Below, in pieces: positions 32,701-42,235 of a stretch of DNA of 64,000 bases. Source of the DNA: Leguminivora glycinivorella. Its lineage: Eukaryota > Arthropoda > Insecta > Lepidoptera > Tortricidae. A program made the translations under genes and the position numbers. The first letter of the stretch is position 1. Each line of letters begins with the position of its first letter. The notes beneath the pieces are model-generated. The model was not told the origin of the DNA, did no database searches, and worked only from the letters and a program-made list of their open reading frames with translations. Location: NCBI RefSeq assembly GCF_023078275.1, contig NC_062998.1:15141916-15205915 (forward strand), given 5' to 3'.

Positions 32701-35700
32701 TTTATTCTTATTATCCTCCTTGCGTTATCTCGGCATTTGCCACGGCTCATGGGAAACTGGGGCCCGCTCTGACAACTAATCCCAAGATTTGGCGTAGGCA
32801 TTAGTTTTTTATTCTATAAATTATTCTTATTCTTAACACAGCAAAATGGAGTGTACAGGTTTCTAATGGGTCGGCAACGCGCACGTGACGCTCCTTGAGT
32901 TGTAGGCGTCCATAGGTGACAGTGACCGCTTTCCATCAGACGGACCGTATGCTTGTCAACGACGTAGTATAAATAAAATCATAACCATCGTTTAGGACAC
33001 CTAAATTGTTCGTACACAAAAAAGCCATTATAGAGCATATTTAAAGTATGATAGAGGTAAATAAGAGTTAATGTTATTTGTTTAAGTTGGTAGTTACATT
33101 AAAGAATTAACCATACTGGATCAAATGTGATAATAGCAATAAATCGACTATGATACTATGATTTCCAGGATGGAACTTAAAGTTTTTGTGAATATTTTCA
33201 GTGGGCCGAGCGCGGGTCGCCGAACAAGATGAAGATATCCGCGCAGAGCGGGCGCGCGTGGACCGAGGACCCGCACCACCCGCACTACCAGGCCGCCGCG
33301 CGCGCCACCCGCCTCATCTACCAGGTACTACACACATACAGCGTCACACACAATACACTACGCAGTCAGTATACAGTATACACGTTACACTACCAGGCCC
33401 CGTAGCCCGAATGGCACAAACGCTCACGAAACGCTCACGACACGAGACGCTAGTAGATATCTGTCTATTGCTCTTGCGTATTGGCGCGACAGAGCCAGGC
33501 CAACTTTCGCGGCGTTTCGTTTTCGTTTCGCGTCGGAGAAATGCCATTCGGCTACGCGGCTAGACCCCTTAGCCGAATGGCATTTCTGCGACGCGAAACG
33601 AAAACGAAACGCCGCGAAAGATAGTTTCCCTCTGTCGCGCCAATACGCAATAACGATAGATATAGGTAGCTACGAAAGAGATATTATCGTGAGCGTTTGT
33701 GCATTCGGCTACGCACACAGGTACATTACTTCTATTAGACAGCTACCTAATTACTTTCCAGGTTTCACCATACGATTTTAAATTGGCCCTTAAAATTATA
33801 GCGCCAGACCACTTGGCGGACATTGATCGATCAATGACAACAGCTCAACGAGGGTGCGGTGTGCTGATGACGGGAGGACTTACGGAACTAACTTGTTCCG
33901 TCTATTGTCCTTTGAGTCGTCGGCAACCCGAACCCTCCTTAGAACTTGTACATTCCTTTTTGCTGTGTACTTAACACAGCAAAAGGGAGTGTACAAGTTT
34001 CTAATAGGGTGGCAACGCGCTTGTGACACTGTTTGAGTTGCAGGCGTCCATAAGTTACGGTGACCGCTTTACATCAGGCGGGCCGTATGCTTGTTTGCCA
34101 CCGACGTAGTATAAAAACAGGCCGTGAAGTGTGAAATATTCCCATAAAGTATTCAGTAAACGTTATAACTGCGACAGAAAGTTAGGTGTCATTTGGACGT
34201 AATTACGCAATAACGTACCAATCCATCTGAAATTGTCATTGAAATGAGAGACACAAGGTCTAAAATTATGACAATTTCATGTGGTGTTACAAATCAATTT
34301 TATTTTTTCGCGGATAACCCTTGGTGCGGCGCCTCATTTTAAACCTTGAGGGATGCAGAAAGGTATCGCTCATAAACGTGACGCTTAACTTCAAACTCAG
34401 GAAAATCCATTCTGCTTTAAGGGTGATTATGTATAAAAAAAATATATATATAATTTGGACTGAGCTGGAACATAGCCAAGGCTCAAGATAGAAAGACGTG
34501 GAAGGAACTTGTGAAGGCCCTATGGATCCCTTTTTTTTTAGTTTTTGACTGAGTGGGAATGCTGTTGCGCACGCTGTGTGGGACTCGCCGTTGCTTTCCC
34601 TTCTCCTGGCGAGAAGGGGAGAAACGGCTCTAACCACTAAACCCACTCCGGCGTTTCACCCTCTTTTCCGTTGTGAGAGCGCACTGGGTTCGGAACGTTT
34701 CACTTCACCACTGCGCTCTCCGGTAGCCCTGACCAGGGCACCCGCATCTTAAAGGAGGATCAGAAACGCTTAATCCCCCTTCCCGGCATCACATATGGGG
34801 CATGGCCCATCTAGGGCTCGAGGCGAGCGTACGCTCTCCGCCTTCGACCCTGCCGCTTTCGTCGTAGCGGAGGAGCGTCAACAGCTGCCTCTCGCTCTCT
34901 CTCTGCTTCCTCCTTCCGCGACATGACTGCTTCGCAGAAGGAGGCCACCGCTTTCCATTTTCTCTCGCTACCCAGCATAGTCTCCACTACGCCGCGTAGC
35001 GAGAGGTCCGCCGCTCCCGGCTCTGCCCTGAGGGTAGCTCTTTCCACGGCCCAACGAGTGCACTCTTCCAGAGTGTGTTGGGCCGTGTCGTCCGCCACAC
35101 CGCACTCGTGGCACTGAGGCCGCGGTTCTCTCTGTATTTTATGCAGATAGTGTCCGAAACACCCGTGTCCGGACACTATCTGCGTGACCCGATAAGTCAG
35201 GGCGCCCTTCCTCCGATCAACCCACCTGTCCATTACTGGGAGAATAGCTTCTATAGTTCGGGTTCCATAGTGGCTATCCTACAAGGTAACCCTCCACCTC
35301 TGACGCAGGCGCTCCGCGGCTGCTCTCAACGTTCTTTCGGCCTCCTCCGCGTCCAGGAGCTCGTCACGCCCTCTGGCTTCTGCCCTCAGTCGGTATCTCT
35401 CCGCTAGTACCTCTGCCTTCAACTCCCAGGGTGGAGTGCCGGCGACCTATGGATGCCCTGAGACAACAACATATTAAAATGAGACTTTATCCACAGACCG
35501 AGCCAGACATGTCTCGCGAGGGCGGCTCCATCCCCGTGACCATCACGCTGCAGGAAGCGAGTGGGCGCAACGTGCTGCTGCTGCCAATGGGCGCCGGCGA
35601 CGACATGGCGCACTCGCAGAACGAGAAGATCAACTGCAGGAACTACATCGAGGGCGTGAGTACCTACACCGCAGTTTAATAAAGAGTACTATCGTACAGT

Positions 35701-37562
35701 ATGGTACACTCCCGCTCCCCGCTGAAAGTGCCGCCCACCCCCTCTCGGTTACCTTACAGTTACCGCTTGTCAAAAACGCGAACAATCGACCTGTCATATT
35801 TCACTCATACAAGCATAGTACGGTCACGGACTTTAATTGTTGATCCTCTTCTAGCTCATTTTATACTGGACATCCCATAGTTAAGCAGTTAAGCTATGAC
35901 GTTCCGTTATAAAATGAGCTAGAAGTGGATCAACGATTAAAGTCCGTGACTGTACGCGTTCACCTACATGAGCTTAGACTGTGTGCTAGAAACGCGTCAC
36001 GTGTCCGAAGTGTGCCTACACACCACATGTACTAGACTTATATTCACCGAGTAGGCCGTGATTACCTTTTTAGGGTTCCGTACCAAAAAGGTACAAAATG
36101 AACCCTTATGGTCCCGCTCTGGCCGTCTGTCTGTCTGTGTGTCACATTACTAAATATCTCGAGAACTACTTATGCTATCGCTTTGAAATTTGGAATATTT
36201 ATAATCATCGTGAACCTCTACAAATTGAAAGTATTTTTGTTTTATTTATAAATAATATTAATTATAGAAAATGGCCAAAATGAAAGGGGCCCAAACTGTA
36301 AATCTCAAGTTGCTAGGTCAAGTGGGGTATCGTTAAAAAGAGCTCAAACTGTACATATCAAAACTATTTTTTATAATTTTTTTGTTGTGGGAAAAAATCG
36401 TTTTTTGAAAGAAAAAAAAATAACCCCCCCCCCTTATCTCCAAAGTTTACTAGCGAAAATTTATGAAATTTTTACCAAATATGGCTATAGGCTACTAGCC
36501 TCCTAGTCAAATCAGCTTCTTTTTAAGAACTGTCAAAACGAATTTGAACAACTTGCTAATATGGAATTTATATGAAATCGAATTGAGTGACATCACGCGG
36601 TCAACTCAATTACTATATATTTCTACCTGACATTAAATAGAAATTGGATTAAAAAATAACTTCTGTCCATGTTTTTCTTATAATTATCTGATGCTTTGTT
36701 TCGTGCATGGTATAAAATATTTTATTTTAACTACAGTCAAGTTCCCTATTATAATATATATTACAGGAAAAATAAAATCGTACACGTATCTTGAAAACTT
36801 TTTTTTTAATTTATAAAAAACCGTTCAGATTTACATTTTCAATTTCACCACCCTTGTACTTTATTGTACCTGTAATTTTTCCATAATAACAATAAAAGTA
36901 CCTGCTTTCAAATAGAGGAACAATTATTAAAATCGGTTCATGCAACAAATAATTATCCCATAAAAATCATCTTCCATACTTTAAGCTCGCGCACATTAGT
37001 TTACTTAATTTCCGATAGATGTCGCAGTACGTTGAGCGCTCATTTCCTACATCGCGTTTTCCCTGATATATTATAATGGGGTCGGGTCAGGATCAGGAGC
37101 GTCCTGACGACAATGTTGTAACACTTGTAACGTAATCTATTGAAGTCGAATTATCTTTATTTTCTTTGGACGTTGTTTAGTAATAAAATTGTATATTAAA
37201 TATTACTCGTTATGTGGGAAATTGAGTCTTGACGGATTTAGTTAAGTCTGTAGAGTTATATCAATAACATTTGATGATTCAACTATTGAAAGTTTGTACG
37301 GAACCCTCGGTGGGCGAGTCCGACTCGCACTTGGCCGGTTTTTTATATTATTTGCCTTTTCTATTGACATCCCCTAGAAATAATTTTTATTACCTACAAT
37401 ATGTGGTGTTTGCGTTGCATAAAACTAAACCAATTAAGTTTTTATCGATTAGGCATGGATTATCTTATTGACTAGAGAAATATTGATAATTGTATATCTT
37501 CTCGGTTTCAGATCAAATTGTTTGCCGCCTACCTGCACGAGGTCGGTAAACTCCCTAAGTAA
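26767..37562 (+). CDS. CNDP2: Cytosolic non-specific dipeptidase, M20 metallopeptidase (479 aa, complete)
   Basis: Nine exons with matching phases: 26767-27033, 27395-27592, 28247-28508, 30378-30525, 31556-31656, 32460-32590, 33202-33324, 35497-35655, 37512-37562. Known role: hydrolyses dipeptides such as Cys-Gly in the cytosol using two divalent metal ions, in peptide and glutathione turnover. Metal and catalytic residues are in place: H101 and D103 in YGHLDVQP, D134 in STDDKGP, E168/E169 in MEESGSEG, D199 in ISDNYWLG, H449 in AHSQNEKIN. Dimerisation-domain blocks DLHSGVYGG and HRWRYP.LSLHGIEGAF are intact. There is no signal peptide. The length is close to the usual 475 aa. An upstream in-frame ATG at 26623 would add 48 unlike residues; 26767 (MASEKTLP) fits the family. 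AATAAA at 37613-37618 gives a very short 3' UTR. The exons are separated by introns full of MITEs, a SINE and an R1-type LINE. Confidence 0.95.
27128..27291 (-). mobile_element. Diverged tRNA-derived SINE, minus strand
   Basis: Reverse complement resembles the SINE at 25656: GCAACCGGTCTGGCCTAGCG head, TTTGAATCCCAGTATGGACA around the B box, then TTTGTGTGATGAACCCAGAT. It lies in dipeptidase intron 1. Confidence 0.75.
27732..28025. repeat. Foldback MITE, about 294 bp
   Basis: Outer ends TGATGGGCCATTT and AAATGGCCCTATTA are inverted. Inner arms CTTTCAATCCTAATAGGAGA (27805 onward) and TCTCCTATCAGGATCGAAAG (27915-27934) are inverted. It lies in dipeptidase intron 2. Confidence 0.65.
28830..28912. 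repeat. Short hairpin MITE, 83 bp
   Basis: Ends AGGCAAACAAAGTGCCA and TGGCACTTTGCCT, with AATATGTACA and TGTATACATATT inside, pair as a hairpin. It lies in dipeptidase intron 3. Confidence 0.65.
29418..29441. repeat. (TA)n microsatellite
   Basis: About 11-12 TA units in dipeptidase intron 3. Confidence 0.9.
30021..30206. repeat. MITE with about 30-bp TIRs
   Basis: AAGGTACAGCGGGGCAAATC at 30021 and its inverted partner ending CCCCACTGTACCTT at 30206 continue to CTCGACTGGGGG and CCCCCAGTCGAG. It is flanked by T/A, compatible with a TA target. It lies in dipeptidase intron 3. Confidence 0.75.
30621..30782. repeat. MITE with 25-bp TIRs and poly-G runs
   Basis: GTCATCCATATATTACGTCA (30624) and TGACGTAATATGTGGATGAT (30759-30778) are inverted. 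Inside each arm is a run of 9-13 G. It lies in dipeptidase intron 4. Confidence 0.7.
31184..31358. repeat. Inverted-repeat element, 23-bp arms
   Basis: TCTCAAACATGCAATGAAAT and ATTTCATTGCATGTTTGAGA are exact inverted copies at about 31188-31207 and 31336-31355. It lies in dipeptidase intron 4, followed by a GGATTCCCGGCCTCG-type repeat to about 31440. Confidence 0.65.
32231..32408 (-). repeat. Dispersed repeat family D, copy 1 (empty site)
   Basis: Reverse complement of the element at 35685-35990. Shared: CTATCGTACAGTATGG, CTCCCGCTCCCCGCTGAAA, CCGCCCACCCCCTCTCGGTT and GCGTTCACCTAC.  At 32262-32265 the GTAC is uninterrupted, whereas the other copy carries an insert there. It lies in dipeptidase intron 5. 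Confidence 0.8.
32855..32977 (+). repeat. Dispersed repeat family C, copy 2 (3' part)
   Basis: AACACAGCAAAATGGAGTGT, GGCGTCCATAGGTGACAGTG and ATGCTTGTCAACGACGTAGT match the 3' part of the copy at 33842-34125. It lies in dipeptidase intron 6. Confidence 0.65.
33404..33716. mobile_element. Foldback element, about 145-bp arms
   Basis: The arms 33404-33550 and 33570-33716 are inverted: AGCCGAATGGCATTTCT around the centre, then GCGACGCGAAACGAAAACGA, GCGCCAATACGCAA and GTGAGCGTTTGTGC. The GC-rich arms contrast with the surrounding intron. It lies in dipeptidase intron 7. Confidence 0.8.
33842..34125 (+). repeat. Dispersed repeat family C, copy 3 (longest plus copy)
   Basis: From TCAACGAGGGTGCGG through TGTTCCGTCTATTGTCC, a facing pair of ACACAGCAAAA words, to TTGCCACCGACGTAGTATAA. 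The related minus copy is at 20117-20415 and 3' fragments are at 32855 and 49823. A common 3' end with varying 5' ends suggests a retroposed element. Confidence 0.7.
34300..35449 (-). mobile_element. R1-clade LINE 3' fragment with an in-frame stop
   Basis: Minus-strand coding 35449-34811. The first part, rich in Ala/Glu/Arg, ends in a TAG at about 35281. The same frame continues, with MDRWVDRRKGALTYRVTQIV and then the C-terminal zinc knuckle CHECGVADDTAQHTLEEC (C-x2-C-x8-H-x4-C), the signature at the end of R1-clade ORF2. The sequence to about 34300 is probably the 3' UTR. GC-rich codons contrast with the intron. It lies in dipeptidase intron 7, ending 47 bp before exon 8. Confidence 0.8.
35685..35990 (+). 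repeat. Dispersed repeat family D, copy 2 (filled site)
   Basis: Same element as 32231-32408 but in the opposite orientation, and interrupted by a 130-bp MITE at a GTAC. It lies in dipeptidase intron 8. Confidence 0.8.
35822..35951. mobile_element. MITE with GTAC target duplication, inserted in family D
   Basis: The ends GGTCACGGACTTTAAT and ATTAAAGTCCGTGACT are inverted. The arms continue through GATCC.CTTCTAGCTCATTTTATA. GTAC is present on both sides (35818-35821 and 35952-35955) and once only at the empty site of copy 1. Confidence 0.85.
36064..37344 (+). mobile_element. Probable retroelement between TTAGGGTTCCGTACC and CTTGGCCGGTTTTT ends
   Basis: Starts near TTTTTAGGGTTCCGTACC and ends TACGGAACCCTCGG..GAGTCCGACTCGCACTTGG, sequences I recognise as common ends of lepidopteran repeats. 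The inside has no long frame. Related pieces occur near 15750-15800 and 57648-57690. The two ends may belong to separate insertions. It lies in dipeptidase intron 8. Confidence 0.4.
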
Positions 37563-37612
37563 CGACGCGACGGGTATCGACCAGCAAGTACCAAAAATGC
37601 ATAATTTCGCAT

Positions 37613-37618
37613 AATAAA
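37613..37618 (+). promoter_or_regulatory. Poly(A) signal AATAAA, dipeptidase gene
   Basis: Located 51 bp after the stop codon at 37562. Confidence 0.6.
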
Positions 37619-37980
37619 AGTTGATAAAAGTACATAATATTCGTACACATAGCATAATAAAATTTTAATATTCAAATGGTGCCTTAGCATAATAAATAAT
37701 CGCTTTTACTGTATTATTTACCTAGAGTATATTATGTATTTTGATTTTGAACGTGTTTACGGCTCATACAATTAAGGTAAGTTTTTAATACATTTATTTG
37801 GAACTATTAAGAGTTTTTTTTATCCTATGTCAATATGTAAACATATTATGTAGGTATCGTAATGTATTTCATATATCTAAATAAGATAGGTAATTCTTCA
37901 TATTATAGATTTTTTTTGTGGTTATTTATTACTTGAACATTATAGACATAATAGTACCTAATACATTATAATCCATACTA

Positions 37981-38159
37981 TCCATACTAATATTATAAAT
38001 GGGAAAGTGTGTGTGTCTGTTTGTTTGTCCGTCTTTCACGGCAAAACGGAGCGACGAATTGTCGTGATTTTTTAAGTGGAGATAGTTGAAGGAATGGAGA
38101 GTGACATAGGCTACTTTTTGACTCTTTCTAACGCGAGCGAAGCCGCGGGCATAAGCTAG
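37981..38159 (+). mobile_element. Helitron-like element, copy 2 (intact 179 bp)
   Basis: A|TCCATACTAATATTATAAA start; end AAGCTAG|T with the CGCGAGCGAAGCCGCG hairpin-capable word about 9 bp before CTAG. This uninterrupted copy defines the family's full length. Confidence 0.8.
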
Positions 38160-38224
38160 TATATTATATATGAACATTATAATAACATTAATCTAAGTCA
38201 GATAAAGTGGTCTACCAAGATTTT

Positions 38225-38635
38225 TTTCCCCTCACTAGCTCGGAAACACGTTTTGGCCTTTAACACCAGCGGGTAAAAACGCATTTTATCCACTAGTGGG
38301 TAAAGTAATTTGACCTTGAATAAAGTCAAATTAACTGCTTTAAAATTGATAAAAGTAGGTGAATCTAGTAATAAAGATGATTTACCACCTGTGGAACTAC
38401 TGGAAGCAGCGATAAACGCATTTTTTGCGTTGTAGTTTCCTCGCTATAGTTAGGGGAAAAGTTTTGTGTTACACTCGGGTGCAAATGTATTTTACTTCTC
38501 GTGTGTTAAAAAACTCGCAAGTTCAGGATTCTATTCTCGAAGTGGTTCAACTATAGAATGCTTTCACATGCTCGTTTTTCAATTCCACACTCTGCGTTAA
38601 AATACAACTTTGCCCCCTTGTATAACAAATAACTA
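38225..38635 (-). repeat. 430-bp repeat family, copy 1 (minus, with a deletion)
   Basis: Reverse complement of the repeats at 51157-51586 and 61827-62256. It lacks about 15 bp around the word GAGCGAAGCGAGTGG. It has no terminal inverted repeats and no frame. Confidence 0.85.
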
Positions 38636-39678
38636 TTACATCTGTCGCCAATCTTCAAAAGTTTTAAATCGAGGTAAGGTGTTCTATGACCAATTTATCG
38701 TAGCAGCATTGTATCTGGTAGCTGCCCTCGTCCAATAATAAATTCACCCTGTGTATTATTAAGCTAGAATAATGAAGGCATACCTACTAATTGCATCATT
38801 TGCTTCCTGGTTCAACTTAATTCATGTTCCAAATAATATCTGTAAGTTGTTTGCAAACTGTTTAGAGGTAGACTTAGCACAAGGTGCACTCGTACCTCGC
38901 CTAGAGGTAAAATAAGAAAAGTTTGTACTAAGTTTGTCACTTTGTCGGTTACCACAAGGATGATATTGCTTGTACCTTTTTACGAGTAACCGGCCCAAAC
39001 GTCTTCGGCAAGCGAAAAAGTGGGACGTTTTGCTGGAAAATGACACATATAAGTGAAAATATTGGTTATCCATGCAAATACTATTTACTCAATCGGTCAG
39101 AGGTCAGTGTAAATTTACCCCGGAGAAAATAAAACGGACCCAATTCGTCGCGCAACTTGAATATGCAAGTAGGTAATCTTAAAACAAAGCGACAGACCGC
39201 CATATCTAAATTATTTTGGCATGCCCCTCGTATTGTCTTTGCAGCCTGAAGTTTGAGAGGTAGAGTGCTTTTTAGGGTTCCACCAAATTGTAGAAATATA
39301 ATCGCTCCGATGAAAACAAAAATATGCAATATGCATCCCTCTCCCTGATTTTTGTACCTTGCTTGCGACCGTAAAATATGCAAAAAAAAACTTATTCGGT
39401 GTTACAAGCTTTGAAGCACTATTCCGAAAGACGATTTTTGGTTGTTTCACCGAATTAGGCGTGTCACCGAATGAGGCGAGTTTACCCTATGTACCAGATA
39501 TTTTAGTGAACAAGGCTTCTACGGAACCATAATAGCGTTTTCCGGTTCTTGGTATTTTTTTTATATTTACCTATACTTTGTTCTATTGGGAAGTAAAAAA
39601 AAGCAGTTAACTATTGTATTTAAATATGTATGTACAGCCTGGCAAAAGAGAGTTGAAATAAAAAAGTGGTAACATTGC
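38636..39678. other. Intergenic; no gene or clear repeat seen
   Basis: AT-rich. Short open frames on the minus strand at 38822-39450 lack family features and splice context. Confidence 0.4.
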
Positions 39679-40482
39679 AGTGTCGTTCCGTTTTTTTTAC
39701 ACAGATATCAGGCCGGCAACAGACAGTCTTAAATTTCATAATCTTAAAAAATCATAATCTTATGAAATCAGATCGAGTGCACGGATTCCCATACAATTTC
39801 GCAACTGTCCACACACAGTCTTATTTTTTAAGATTATGATTTTTTTCATATTGATCTGACAGATTGCGAATAATTTGAATTTTAAGAATGTGTGTGGCAA
39901 GGCAGTCAATCTTATTTTATAAGATTATGATTTTTAACCCTTTAATGCATATTGTTGCCATTTGGCTACAATGCATATATTTTTAAATAAACTAGCCAAA
40001 ATATAAGCTGGACGTTTTTATATATTTTTCCTAGATCCTGCATCTAAATAACTAAATAAAAACATTATTTCCAACCAAAAAAAAATGGCGGAAAAGTGTG
40101 AAAAAACTGGATGATGGCGATTTTTAGTAAATGATTTGGGCAGATTTTTTCAGAGTTAGTAATTATTTTATGTTTAATTATTTTATCATAGGGGTTCCAC
40201 AAATAGCGTACCTTTTTAATAGTAGTCATTTCTTTTAAATAAAACTTATCAATTACGATATATTTATATAAATAATATTTGGCCTATTTAACTTCTAACA
40301 CTGATTTAGTATAAAAATCGATCTTAAATATTTTTTTTATTATTTTTCCCAGAGTCAGAAAACCATTGTCTATCACATATATTAATATCTCGTTAAAAGA
40401 ATAATTCATGCATTTAAGGGTTAAAGATTATGAAAATTAAGACTGTCTGTTGCCGGCCTCGATCTTGAAATGGAACGACACT
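39679..40482. mobile_element. TIR element (AGTGTCGTTCC ends) with a nested piggyBac-like MITE
   Basis: AGTGTCGTTCC (39679-39689) and GGAACGACACT (40472-40482) are exact inverted ends. Further in, GGCCGGCAACAGACAGTCTT (39711) and its inverse at about 40440-40458 also pair. Multiple TAAGATTATGATTTTT words fill the inside. The nested insert is at 39938-40420. Confidence 0.75.
39938..40420. mobile_element. piggyBac-like MITE, 483 bp, TTAA target duplication
   Basis: The ends CCCTTTAATGCAT and ATGCATTTAAGGG are inverted (one mismatch), and TTAA flanks both sides (39934-39937 and 40421-40424). TTAA targets and CCC-type ends are characteristic of the piggyBac superfamily. It is non-coding. A 43-bp relative is at 61781-61823. 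Confidence 0.75.
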
Positions 40483-40551
40483 ACGATGTGTGTTTTAGTG
40501 ACAAATTCCCGTATGCGAAATTAAAAAATCGCCCTTCTGCATTTATTGGGT

Positions 40552-40575
40552 TGGCACAAAAGTAATGAGACACTT
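40552..40575 (+). other. Single mariner-like terminal sequence (tentative)
   Basis: GGGTTGGCACAAAAGTAATG resembles the end of mariner elements of the irritans type. No partner end was found, so it may be a solo remnant. Confidence 0.3.
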
Positions 40576-40589
40576 GGTTTACGTTTTAT

Positions 40590-41075
40590 ATTTTTTATTC
40601 TCAGTATTTATTTTCTCTCTTAGGCTAGGCTGTTTATAATATGAATATAAAAGTAAAATACAAAAACACATACAAAACAATATAAAACACATATAAACAC
40701 ATTATAAAAAACCTAACCTAGGGTGCCGCCAGCAGCGGGGCAGGGCCCAAGCTGCCGGCGGTTAGGGCTGCAGAGAGAGGAACCGTCGAACTATCCGTGC
40801 TGTGTCCAAGATCACCGCCTTCTGCATCTAGCCCTTGATCCAGCCACCTAGCGAGAGTCTCTTAAGATGTTGGTCGAGACTCTTCGCTATGAGACCGTTC
40901 GCTGAAACGACTATCGGAACAATGATCGTTGATTCAACATCCCACATGGCGGTTATCTCGTGAGCCAAGTCTAGGTACTTACTGGACTTGTCCTTCTCGG
41001 CTTTCACGAGATTCTCATCATGGGGGATGGTGATGTCAACGAGCACTGTCCGGCGTTGCAGTCGAATATAATAAT
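40590..41075 (-). mobile_element. LINE ORF2 C-terminal fragment
   Basis: Minus-strand frame 41070-40828 reads RRTVLVDITIPHDENLVKAE then KYLDLAHEITAMW and ends GGWIKG. A second short frame, DTARIVRRFLSLQP, follows. This pattern is the usual C-terminus of a family of lepidopteran LINEs annotated as endonuclease-reverse transcriptase. 5' truncated. Confidence 0.75.
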
Positions 41076-41514
41076 AATATAATATTTTTTATTATTATTA
41101 CAATACTGAAGCAAATGTGACGTGTTTCTTTTATGAATTGCGCAATCCTAATGAATAACTTATGTTTGTTTTACAAGAGGGCAAAGCTGTTGTTTAACTG
41201 TTCGTGCAGCAATAATGTAAATAATAATGCCGGGCAAGCGAAACATTCCTATATTCACCACGAACCACGAACCACGAGTCACGAGCGTAGCGAGTTGTTC
41301 AAGAAGTGGAATCTTGAGCGTTGCGAGGGTTTCAAGGCGCAAAGATAAAAATACATAATTTTTCACCACACCGAACAAGTATACATAATAATTACCATCC
41401 TCCCGGTCTGAAAAAAAACTACAGTCTAGGGTCTGACTGAAATAAAATTCAAGATACGCTATTTTTATTACAAGCTTTTATTTTACTTTCACGTGTAGGT
41501 AATATTGCGTTGCA

Positions 41515-41672
41515 CACACATGTAAATCACGTGACAATGCAATATTATGGTATGTAATGGAGCTGATCTGATGATGGAGCAAAAAGGTGGCCATGGGAAG
41601 TCTGTAATGTCGGAAAAATGTCGTAACTCCATCGAGTGAGCGGCTTTTAGAAACGTCTCGGAGAGAGAAAAA
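41515..41672 (-). repeat. Dispersed repeat family B, copy 2
   Basis: Reverse complement of 15926-16100 (ATGTAAATCACGTGACAATG, GATCTGATGATGGAGC, GAAACGTCTCGGAGAGA). Confidence 0.65.
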
Positions 41673-41814
41673 AAAACTTATGACAGCTGTAATTTATCAA
41701 TTAATTGGTATAAATAATCTGTTTGCAAAAACAATCTCTTGTTGCTAATATGTTTAGTGAATTTTTGGCCCACCAGTTAGGAGTCAGGAGAGCCAGAGAA
41801 TTGTAGGTTGCCAT

Positions 41815-42235
41815 CGTGTTACAGATCGACTTCACTCCTAGGCGCATTTTCTATGGCATGTTCACGGGGGGTGTTCCAAATCAGAAGGATTGTTCGGACT
41901 TTGGACTAATCCCTGCCGCTTCTTTCCGACGTTTCCATCGTCACCGCTTAGATCCTTAGATGGTTGGCCGTCCTCAACTGTACGTTTCTTCAGAAAGTTG
42001 CCCCGCATTGCTAAACTGTGAAATTAACTGTTCTAGATTTCCGAACCGACACGACTTTCAAACCTTTAAGAAAAAAGCGAACTGCCTCGTTGAATTCCAG
42101 CAACCCATCTAACAATCCCTCTAGTGTTGCAGGTGGTGTGGTAATTTAGATATGCAATTGTTTATGGGCGACGGTAATCGCTTACTATTCGTCAGCACGT
42201 ATGCCTCCTGTAACAATTTTTTAATTTTTTTTTTG
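41815..42235 (+). mobile_element. Probable decayed LINE 3' end
   Basis: Broken frames contain FRKLPRIAKL and a FKPLRKKAN-like piece. This is followed by a diverged GGCGACGGTAATCGC...CACGTATGCCTCC, reminiscent of the family C 3' end. Many stops. Assignment tentative. Confidence 0.35.

Noticed and set aside
33201..33563. 120-codon open frame on the plus strand
   Set aside because: It starts in the wrong frame over dipeptidase exon 7 and runs into the foldback element.
35075..35407. 110-codon plus-strand frame
   Set aside because: Antisense of the R1-type LINE coding sequence.
40552..40575. Full mariner element
   Set aside because: Only one end is seen and no transposase.
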